Assembly: GCA_026874595.1 (NCBI GenBank)
Contig: CM049309.1
Location: forward strand, 1,214,076 to 1,278,075
Source of the DNA: Sipunculus nudus
Taxonomy: Eukaryota > Annelida > Sipuncula > Golfingiida > Sipunculidae
Direction of reading: 5' to 3'
DNA: 64,000 bases
The notes below the pieces were generated by a model. It was not told the DNA's origin and searched no databases. It was given only the letters and a program-made list of their open reading frames with translations. Positions 11,401-23,400 of the stretch are shown here, in pieces. The stretch's first letter is position 1; each line of letters begins with the position of its first letter. The position numbers were made by a program, and so were the translations under genes.

Positions 11401-14400
11401 AGGAGTTCATCATGTATGACATGATCGCAAACGTTGTCCTTGTTAACATACAAAAAAAAATGCAATGATCAGGATTAACATGGTTTCTTAGACGCTAATT
11501 TCCTTAGTGATGGTGAGTGACCGCATTCATCACTGCATCTGCCTGCCACACACAGGAGGGAGAAAAGATCATTTGATACACCTGACCGATTGAAGGCTCT
11601 TGGCCTCATTGTTTGCCTTGTCGGTGTTTGGTGTGATATTAACTGCATGAATCATGAAAAATAAATGGGATTATGACAATATTCCATGATATTTAACGGT
11701 CAGATTTACCATTGTATATATAGAAAATGGTTTGGGATTTCAAATTTATGTGACAATAAACAGGATTTTCTATTCACCAATAAGACACAAAGTGGGCTTG
11801 ACTGTATACGAGTTAGTAAATGACCCCTGACCTGTCCTGAATGTAATGCTGATGACTGGCCCCCAGTCCTGTGAGAAGTGAACCACGCTCTCATCGTATC
11901 TCAGGTTGTGAAGGAATACGCGGCCGTCAGCCAAACCAACAGCTACCACATCAACAGCAGGAGCCTGTGGAGGGTACGATCAATCAAATTAAAAGTGTTA
12001 TGTTCAAATAAATTCATGCTAAAAATGGATGAAGGAGTACTAACAGCCTTCCCTCCAATCCAGAAAGGAACCTGCGACAGTGACCTTACCAATTCTTCCC
12101 CGGAATATAGTTTTGGAAGTGGATGTAGTGTGTCACAGCAAAACTTATACTACAAAGTTTAATTTTGAATATGATGTAGCTAAGCTTAGAGATATTGCCA
12201 GAAGGTGCCTGACCTGCTCCAGTGCAGTGACCTGAGACCCCCAGCCTGTGAAGGTGTACAGCAGCTTGTTCACTCGTACATTCCATAACTGTAGTGGTCC
12301 CTGCTTACTCCCGAACAGAAGCTTATTGATGTAGGTGCTGGGATGTACCATTGCCGTCACCTCAAAACTGTCACTATGAAATTGAAGCTCTGTGTAGACC
12401 TCTGGAGACAAAAGATAAAACACTATCAAAATAATGGTCTGTGTAGACCTCTGGAAACACACAGATAAAACACTATCAAAATTACGCTCTTTACACAGCG
12501 CTTTACCTATAGGGCTACTTCCTATATCGTAAGGCGCTGTTTGTTATGACCTCGTATCCTGAATCCAACACCAGAGGGGAGCACTGTATTTTTGTTCAAT
12601 CAGATGAGACCTTGTGCTGGAAGACAAAGCCAAGCGAGGAATACACAGAGCCAATCATATTCATTTCTTTTTGAGTGACAGCTAAACCCCCAGCGTAACC
12701 GTCTAAACAGGCCACAGGCTCAGAGAGAATTGCCCCTGACGTGGTTTGCTTAGGGCCTTGGGCACATAGGATGCTCGGCCGGTGAGCTGTAATTCAAATG
12801 AAACGTAACAACGAAGGCTGCGTGCACACCTCGCTGGCTGGTTCCAGTTCTGCAGACAACAGATACATGGCTACGCTAACATAGTAATAATGTTATAATC
12901 GAATCGGTCCATGATGCGAGAATGCAGAGGGAGCAATTTAAATTCGACCAGAAACTCATCAAGCGGCGCTTGAGGCGCGGCAATGGGCGGAGCAAGGATG
13001 CCTGTCGAGTGTTTGTTTATTGGCATCTGATTGGCTGCTTGTCACATCGTACGCACGTTTATTTCAGTGAACAACAAACCGCCATCTGGTGTCTAAATAT
13101 ATCATAAACGGTCAAAGCTGGCAGCGTGAAAATCAGTTGCTTCTTTAGAAGTGCAAGATTTCCGCTGCATCGGGAGCGTATATCAAAATCAGCTCTGTGT
13201 AGACCTCTGAAGCAAAAGATAAAACAATAGCAAAATAATGGTGTGTGTAGACCTCTGGAGATATAAAGACAAGGCCTACAGGCCTAATGCAAACCTGTGC
13301 AAAGTTTGGGAGTATGAATGGAGGTTTATTTTTAAAATTTAATATTAATCCTCTTACATCCTGCATATCTTCCTTAGTCATTATGATTTCAGCAAAATGG
13401 ATGTTTTGGACCTGCAAGTTTCAGACTAGGACATTTTAAAACTAGAATACCGCTGAAATCAGAATGGGAAGGGTGAAGTGAGGCATGGATTAAGTGGCAA
13501 GGGTAATAGAGTGAGGTGTGTTGCATATTAGCATGGATGTCTGCAGCGTAAACTGAAAGTAGGTGGTGCCACCTGTCATAAAACCAAGGAAGCTGTCCAG
13601 GAAGTTTAAACCGTCAAAATTTCAGGGGGGTAAGTCAAACCAATGCCTAGATATGAGTGATTTTATCCCAAGGCAGATGAACAGATGGACGCTGTGCAAA
13701 AATGGTTGCAGGTGTTGCCTATGATGAAGTGCTATGTGAGATCTATACACATGCAAAATTTTGGCCCAATCGGTCAAACGGTTCCCAAGATATGAGCTTG
13801 GATGTCTGCAGAGTAAACCTGAATGTAGGTGGCGCCATCTATCATAAAATTGAGAAAGCTATCCGGAAGTATAAACCTGCAAAATTTCAGGCAGATAAGT
13901 CAAACCACTGCTGAGATATGAGTGATATTATCCCAAGGCAGATGAAAAGATGGGAGCTGTGCGAAAATAGTTGCAGGTGGTGCCACCAGTTTTGCCTATG
14001 ATGAAGAGCTATGTGAGATCTATACACATGCAAAATTTTGGCCCAATCGGTCAAACGGTTCCCGAGATATGAGCTTGGATGTCTGCAGAGTAAACATGAA
14101 TGTAGGTGGTGCCACCTGTCATAAAATCGAGAAACCTGTCCAGGATGTATAAACCTGCAAAAAATTCAGGTGGATAAGTCAAACCACTGCCGAGATATGA
14201 GTGATATTATGCCAAGGCAGATGAACAGATGGACGCTGTGCAAAAATGGTTGCAGGTGGCGCCACCATTTTTAGTGTACGTTATAAAGCTATCAAAGGGC
14301 TACATTTGTGCAAAATTTTTAGCCTGATCGGTCAAACGGTTCCCGAGATATGCGGGTTTATGTGTGGAAACAGACACACAAATGGACGCTGGGCAGCAAG

Positions 14401-17400
14401 GAAAGGTCAGAGGTCAACAATAAATGAGGGTGCAGCAGTTCACATGTGACCTGATGATAAAGACCAGATTCGCTTAAAATGCAAACCAAATTTTTTCAAA
14501 CAGTTGAAAGATATAGTTCCAATAATCTGGGAATTCTGCATCTAAACATTGTGTCCAGACGTCTAGACGCTGTGTCTAGACGTCTAGACACATTGTCTAG
14601 ACACCCCCCCCCCCCCCCAGCCAGGTCAGTTGCCATGGTGATGTCTGGACCCCACCTGTTTGTACTGAGTGACCTCTTGACTTGGCTGCTGAAACTCATC
14701 TTATTGTCAAATCTGTTTTCAAATACAGAAAGCCTTTTTCAATTGGCTACAATGCATTTTTTTTAAACTGTACTTACCCAATCTATTCTTATAAAACTAA
14801 AGCTCTAGCCATTTCTGAGATTTTAATTTTAGTGTGCTTTTTTGGACAGAGGACTAAGTTCAACCTCCTGTAACTCGGCCAAAAATCTCCGAACTGGAAC
14901 CATTCGAACAAACTTGAGAGAGAATGTTCCAGGGATCATTTCTGTGAAATATTGGACAATTTGGCTGGACAGTTTCGGAGAACAGGATTTTTAAAGCTTT
15001 TTTAGCTTTTTCCCTATAAAATCTAAGAAAATGCAGTAAGAAAAAAAAAAAACAAAATCCGATATAGTTTTTTGGATGACTGATTATTTGCAAAAGGTTT
15101 GGTGATGCTAGCTCCTGCCGTTTTAGAGATAGATATGGTTAACGTACAGACGACGCACAACGCATGACACACGACGTACGATGGACGACTACGCACCATC
15201 ACATAAGCTCACAGGTTCGCTAACAAAATTAAGCTCTGTGTAGACCTCTGGTCTGGAGACAAAAAAAATAAAACACTATCAAAATGAAGCTCTGTGTAGA
15301 CCTCTTGAGACAAAAGGATAGAACACTTTCATAATGAAGCTCTGTGGTGACCTCTGGAGAAAACAAGGGACCCATGGGTCACGGCGCTCAGCTGATCGTG
15401 ATTGGACTATAAATGTTTCTCCACTGTGATACTATATCGATTCGATAAAGCTTATGAATATTATGGACATGTTGGGCTATTATAAAGGAATGTAATGTAA
15501 TATGTGAGTAAATGATAAATGAAATAACCTGACTGATGGATTAATAGAGTCAAATATAGTGGTTTATTTTTTATTTATTTAGGAGGGGTTGAAAATTGTG
15601 ATATATTTGAGCACATATGAATGCAATGACAGCAGTAATAAGCAGTAGTAGAATGATGATAAGGCTATTTGTTGAAGGATCTAAAGGGTTTGGTAGGCTG
15701 CAAGCTTTCAATTTGACAGATATGATGTTATGATTAACTATGCTGATGAAGTGATTTATAAATTTGTGACTGTATGACACAATATCTCTTTAGTCTTGAC
15801 AAGGTACATTATTGTGATGCCCACTATGTCTACATATTACACAATATTGACATAATTTCTGGCATGTACATAGGTACCTATGGACGAATAGTTATACAAA
15901 ATATTCAAGTATGAATATATCTGATTCATCTTGTTCTTGCTTACTGAGGCTGACTTTGGGATGGGGTTCAGAGAAGGAAAAAGTGACGGCAGCACGAAGG
16001 TGGATGTAGAAATATTCTATTGTAATGTTTTTCATTTATATAAGAATATGAAAAGCTAAGCGGAAAGGGGCCCTCCTACTTGGTTATAGTAAAGTTCTAA
16101 ATATATGATTGCAAACTAATACTCTGACAAGACTGTCATGAAGAAAAACAGTAAAAGTTTTGAGATACTGCGATGCATATGACAGATGGACAGGCAAGTG
16201 GACAGAATGGACTAATACCTTTATTTCACTTTCAAGGGAATAATGCATTTATGTTTATATATAATCCTATTTTTTTTAAGCATATCCACTTTTTCCGTTA
16301 AGAAGTTTTTATCTGAATCATTTTTTTATTTACAGGTTTTATAAATTTTTTATAAAAAAACCTGAAAATATAAGTTAAAATATTAGAAATGTTGCAAAAG
16401 TTGCAATCATTATACACAGAGTAAAAAACTGAAACAATAAGTTAAAATATTAGAATTGTTGCAAAAGTTGCAATCATCATATATCCAGAGTGTGGCTCAT
16501 ATTGGGTCATATTATGCATACAAATATATTTTATTATTTTTAAATCATAAATTTTTAAACTGAATTTAAAAGAAAATAATGCCACAACATGGCATCTACA
16601 AGAATATTCCTTGAATCACTATTAAAAAGTTTTGCACATTGGAGTTTTCAGTACATGCTTAATTTTATTCACCAAAATAAAATAAAAGATTCAGTACATT
16701 TGATAAAATAAAACATCTTTTCAAATAAAGTATACACACTGTTGGTTGAATGACGGCAAACAATATCATTGTGCTAATTACTATCCCAGTTTTAATTTAT
16801 TACTGGAATATATAGTCAATTTCACACCTGGTGAAGTTTTTACTCTTCTGAAGTAAGGAATTACTGATCTCATGAACATCCACACTTTCATAGCAATACA
16901 CTACTTTGTGGACACAATTAAATGTACACTTTAATCATTGTAACCCTGGTGGTACAATACAAAATCTAAAATGTAGCATAGCCTAGAATAAGAATGAATC
17001 AAATACAGAAAATAATAACATTCATCTAGTTTATGCACCATCTGGGGGGGGTGGGGGGGGGAGTGCAGGGCAGAGGGGAAGCCTGCTGGTAGTGGCCAAG
17101 CTGATCCAAGGCAAGCTGCCTGGGGTGGGTTACATAATGCAAGTGAAAGCTGTACTATAAGGTGGGCTAGATGTAAACAACACTTGACATGGTGTATGAA
17201 AACATGATAAGTTATTCTTTCCAATCAATTTCTTTGAAATTTCAGATTTTAAAAGATTAAATCCTTATGTATATATGCTGTGAACATTAAATCAACAGTG
17301 CCAAAGTTGGACAAAATTTAAGGTATTGATTTTTTATTTATGCTAATAACTTGAAAAATTTGCAAAATTCAGATCTAATTTTGGGTAAACAATTGAATCT

Positions 17401-20400
17401 TGATTAAATAGTTATATTCCTGAAAAAAAGTCTCTAGGTTCAGCAATTCTCATGTTAGGTGAGTAAATATATTTCCTGATTTTTTAAAAAATTGCATTAT
17501 GTTTTGGCCCATAACTTCAAAATAATACCCAATACTGACCTAATTTTTTGTATGTTCATAGAAAATGCATGAAAGAATGGGAATACAAAATACGATCAAA
17601 AACAGATCAGTGGTTTTGATATTAGGCAGCCTTGAAGTGTAACAATGGCTTTTTTTATGGAAAACAGAGTTTTTTTTCCTTAAAATCTCGAAGGTCCTAA
17701 TGACCCAATTTTCAGTATGGTAGGAGATTTTGGGGACATCTAAAATTATGCCAACAGCTTGGGGAGCATAGAGATGTGCACTGAATGACCTTCAGTCATC
17801 AAAGTGGACTGCTTGACAATGTAAGGGAATACAACAAGAGGCTCCAAAAAAATTCAATAACTAGCCTAATTTTGCAGCTTTTATTTTCAAATTTTAGATT
17901 TTAACAGATTAAATCCTTATGTATACATCCTGTGAAAATTAAATCCACAGTACTTACAGGGAAAAATGTGCCGTGGACAAAGTTGGGCAAAATTTAAGGT
18001 ACCAATTTTATATTTTTGCCAATATTCAAAAAAATTTAACAGATTTTGATCTAATTTTTGGTATACAATTAAATTTTGATTAATTAAAGTTTTATTACTG
18101 GAAAAAGGTCCCTACCTTTAACACTTTTGGTCTTAAGTGACCAAATATCTTCCTGATTTTTTTACAAAGTCCATTTTGTTTGGGCCGATAACTTTTTTAA
18201 ATTATAAAATACTGACTTAATATCTGGCATGTACATAGGAACTATATAGAGGAATATTTATGGTAAATATGAAGAAAACCAGATGAGTGGTTTTGATATT
18301 AGGCAGTCCTGAAGTGTGAAAATAGATTTCTAATAAAAAATTGAGGTTTTTCCTTAATATCTCGAAGGAACGAAGTCCTATTAACCCAATTTTTGGCATG
18401 GTAGGGGATTTTGGGGACATCTAACTGTATGCCGAATTTCAGATTCGTAGGTCAAACGGTGTCGAAACGTGCCAGTCTTACGGACGGACGGACGGATAGA
18501 CAGACGGACGACGGACAATGGACCACGACTATCGCTCAGATGACTTATAGTCAGCTGAGCTAAAAAAGATAAAAAAAGTTTATATCATTCATGGGTTACA
18601 ATCTCGATGAAAACCTGTTCACTGCTGTGAAAGGAATGATCATCTTAACATGTGACCATTTGGTGAGAGAGGACATCAAATTAACAATGACACAGGTCAA
18701 TTTCACTGAAAGAAATTTCAAATTGTTAATATGTATATGTGCACTACCAGTCAATTACATGTGTATTATCTCACTCTACCTGTCAAAAAAAATGTATATT
18801 ATCTCATGCTACCAGTCAATAACATATATATATCTCACACTCCCAGTGTAATAACATGTATTATCTCAAACTTCTAGTCAATTACATGTGTATTATCTCA
18901 CTCTACCTGTAAAAAACTAGATGTCGGAATGACACGAATGCCCACACTGTGGAACAAATTAGAAATATTTGTTAAAATTTGTAAAATTTTTTAAGTTCAG
19001 GAGGTTTTGTATGGTCAAAAGTAGGTCAACGAGGGCAAAATGCAAACTCGATCTGTCACAGGTCATTATCAAGCAACACACCAAAAATCAGGCCAGTATC
19101 TGCAGGCATTGTGAAAAAAGTCCATACATTGGCATTTTTCATAAAAATTGCTGTCTTTCATGAAATTTTCTATGTTCAGGATGTGTCAGATGGTCAAAAA
19201 TAGGTCAACTGGGACCAAACGCAAACTTGGTCATTATGCGCCCAGAGACCTAACATTAGGCCAGTATCTGTAAGCACTGCATTGTGAAACTAGAATATAA
19301 GCAAAAGCTGATAATCAGTTATAAATTTAAATTGGAGAGGTATGTACCATGTTTCATAACAATCCACCATATGCTTCCTGAGAAATAAGCTCCTCAGTTT
19401 TTATCTAAAAATAGGCTCTGTGACCTTGAAAAGTAGGTCAAGATCACCCATCTTTGAACTTGACCAAGATTTTGTAAATATCATGCAATAGAACTGAAGA
19501 AATGAAGTTCCTGTGTTGAATACATTTTGAGATATCCTGCACAAAAGGCCAAAATTGAAAAATCCGATAAAAATTCATTAAAAAAACAGAAATTGTAGGT
19601 GGTGCCACCAAAATTGTGCAGCACCTACCAACCATCATTCCCAATGATCATAGTAAGTTTGTGAAAATCCACACAATGGTTCCTGAGATATGAGCTTTTG
19701 AGTGTTTTTGTATAATCAGCTCTAAAACAAAGAAAAATAGGTCAAGGTCACCCATCTTCGCACTTGACCAAGATTTTGTTGCTCCAAATCTTCACTGATG
19801 AAATAAATTCCAACGGCAAATCTTTTTAGAGATATCCCGCTCACAAGGTAAAAGTTAACGGACGCGGGACGGACGGCTGCCGGACTGACAGAGGGACAGA
19901 CGGACACCTTGGGTGACAACAATATACATTGTACAATATACAATGTACATTTGTTATATAAAATTTATATTTTTCATGAAATTTTCCATGTTTAGGAGCC
20001 GTAAAACAAATATAAGTAGGTCAACTGGGACGAAGCGCAAACTCGATCTGTAACTGGTCATTATCTCCCAAACATAAAAATTCAGGGCAGTATCTGCAGG
20101 TATTGTGGAAAAAAGGTCCGTACATTTGCATTTGTTATAAAAATTTCTATTTTTCATGAATCTGTCTATGTTCAGGAGCCATCAAAAGGTCAAAATTAGG
20201 TCAACCGGGACAAAACATGAACTTGATCTGTAACTAGTCATTATGTGCCCACACACCAAAAATAAGGCCCTTATCTGCAGGCATTGCGAAAAAAAAGTCT
20301 GTACAACTGTTTGATTTCAGAATGTCAGAAGGACGGAATGACGGACATGGGTAAAACTATATGCCCCGGCCACTTTGTAGCGGGGGCATAAAAATGTATA

Positions 20401-23400
20401 TTATCTCATGCTACCAGTCAATAACATTTATATATCTCACACTACCAGTGTAATAACACATGTATTATCTCACACTTCCAGTCAATTACATGTATATTAT
20501 CTCACACTACCAGTCAAATACATACATATTATCTCACACTTCCAGTCAATACCATGTGTATTATCTCACATTACCAGTCAATAACATGTGTATTATCTCA
20601 CACTTCTAGTCAATTTAATCTATGAATTATGTAAATCAAACAAACCTTGTGAATGGATATCGGTGACACTAACATGATTAGTTCTGTCTACAGACACCAG
20701 GTGGTTCCCGAAAGGCAGCAGAAGATGAACTGTATCCTTGTGACTTTCATAGCGATGCTCAATCTATAACGGGACGCAAGCAAGAATAAACCAGGATGGT
20801 CCATACCTCAGGTCCATCAATAAATATAGTCATATTAAATATGCCTTACTTAAGAAGGACACAACTGGTTAATACATCTGAAATTTTAGAAAACAAATAA
20901 CTTTCAAAAGGATACTTTTGAACATGTTTTTGTGATTAAATTTTACTTTTAAATAAGGCACTATACAGGTATAAATCCTAGTTACCAATTTAAGAAAAAA
21001 ATAAAATCTAATAAGCAGAGATTTTCACAGATAGACACTTAAAGACTATAAATACTAAAATACTTGCATGCTTTCCTCTCTTAAATGCATAAACAACATT
21101 CCCCGCCGCTGCATAAACAAAGAGTCCATCCACAGAGATGCAGTCTATCTCAACAGGTAACTGCTCACCTTAAATGTAAAAAAAGTATGATCTTCCAAGT
21201 ATTTTTAAGGATCAAAATGCCAACATAAAGTAAGTTCAAAGTTAAACAAATGACTCAAGTTCTTGATCTTGGGTAAATGTTAGATTTTTATTTGTACTTT
21301 ATAACACAAAGAACAGGGACTACTTAAGGGACGTCTTCAGTGTAACTTCTTCTCCATATAACACAGAAAGGTTTGACCATCCATTACACACAATGATTTC
21401 AGCTTTATTAACTGATTAATGCATTCATACGTAACAAAAATATAATTGTAGTGACAGCACTACTTACTGACATTGACTATTCCAAGCCTTGAGCTCTGCA
21501 AAAAAAAAAAAAAAACAGAATTTTTATTTTAACATTCATTAACAAAACAATTTTTTTTATCAGTGGGTGGAACATGAATAATTGATTTGCAATCTTACTT
21601 TTATGAAACCAGAGAGCAAACCTTATCAAAAGTTCAGTAGGGCAGGGCTGGCTTTGCAGGCTGCCAACTAATTGGTGGGCATGTCCTTATCTGTCACTGT
21701 TCAGTTTGCAGTGGTGGCACCCACACACCTGTCCAGTGTCATATCTCATTCTCAGTCATAATCACTGTGGTGCATTGGTAATTTGTTTGAGTTCTTAAGA
21801 TATAAATGTAAATATTTAAAATGACACACTCCCTTTTTCACACTGTATATATTAAATATTTTTCATAATCAGCACAAGGAGAAATTACAGTTTAGAATAT
21901 ATTACTAGAATATTGTTCTCAGTCTGTGTTATTAGAAAAATTTCATCAAATGCTTGAATTCACATCAGACATTGTTATTAATTCTGTTTTATATTCACAC
22001 TTTGAATGAAAAATTTAAATGCATATTTTTATGAATAAAAGTTTATTTACAAAAGTCGATGATGGTTTCTTGTACAAATAAATTTTTATGCTGTAACTAC
22101 TACTATTAACACAGCATTGACTACTTGTTAATGTTTCTGGGGTTTTGGCTTGGATATTGCAAATGGTGGTGCCATGGGCCCACTTCTGGCACCTTCCTCA
22201 CAATGATGTCAGTGAGCACTCAGGGTATGGCCAAAAGCCCCCCCCCCCCCCCACACCTAAAAGTTAATGAGAAAAAAAGCCCCCCTCCCCTCCAAACAAA
22301 GTTTTTGTTAATTATTTTAGATTTAATGTTAGTCTTTTAATGTTTGACTACATTTAATATTCTGTAAATTTAATTATCATAAGTGAAACCTGCTATAGCA
22401 CAGAAGTAACCCTGTGCAGTAATAAGAATACTGAATGTATGTATATAATTAATGAGTCACTTGATATCAACAATAAACTGACAATATATACTTCATTATG
22501 ATAATGAATAATAATTCATCAACATAATTGTAATTACATGTAATTAATTACATTTTTTCAAGTAATTGAATGTAATTTGTAATTGAACAAAATTCAATTA
22601 CAAGTTATTGTTATTGTAATGATTACAAGGGTAAAAATAGATGTTATTTCAATTACTTTTCAATTACATTCCAATTACTTTCCAAATTCATGACAGAGCA
22701 CCGTACCTTATACCTCATTCCTTTACACTGTTTATCAAAACACTCTTGGGTAAGGATTGTAAGCTATGATTGACTAAATAGGCCTAGTACCCATGTATGT
22801 AAAAAGCCTCCACTGCAGTGTAGATAAAGTAACAAGCTTTTATAATGTAAACCTGTCCAGAGCTACACTACAACAAGTGTGGGCTTGCTACATATCATGC
22901 TGTCACTGAAATGGAGGCTGGAACATACTCTTACTGAACTGATTACCTCAGGGTTATGGAAGGTATAATGGGAATGCGGTCCCGTTATACAGGTATAATG
23001 TAAACCTGTCCAGAGCTACACTACAAGTGTGGGCTTGCTACATATCATGCTGTCACTGAAATGGAGACTGGAACATACTCTTACTGATCTGATTACATCA
23101 GGGTTTATGGAAGGTATAATGGGAATGCGGTCCCGTTATACAGGTATAATGTAAACCTGTCCAGAGCTACACTCTAACAAGTGTGGGCTTGCTACATATG
23201 ACACTGTTACTGAAATGGAGGCTGGAACATACTCTTACTGATCTGATTACCTCAGGGTTTATGGAAGGTATAATGGGAATGAGGTCCCGTTATACAGGTA
23301 TAATGTAAACCTGTCCAGAGCTACACTCTAACAAGTGTGGGCTTGCTACATATGACACTGTTACTGAAATGGAGGCTGGAACATACTCTTACTGATCTGA

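Noticed and set aside
11175-11465. Minus-strand 96-codon frame between exons 6 and 7 of WDR36
   Set aside because: The exon 6 to exon 7 junction is already in frame without it, and I find no motif. It may be part of a dispersed repeat (CTTAAAGGGGAATTCCAG phrase).
14479-14766. Overlapping frames on both strands around the TCTAGAC palindrome
   Set aside because: The frames are produced by the palindrome and C-run; no protein signal.
22125-22340. Plus-strand 71-codon frame with a proline run
   Set aside because: The prolines come from a poly-C tract; no other support.
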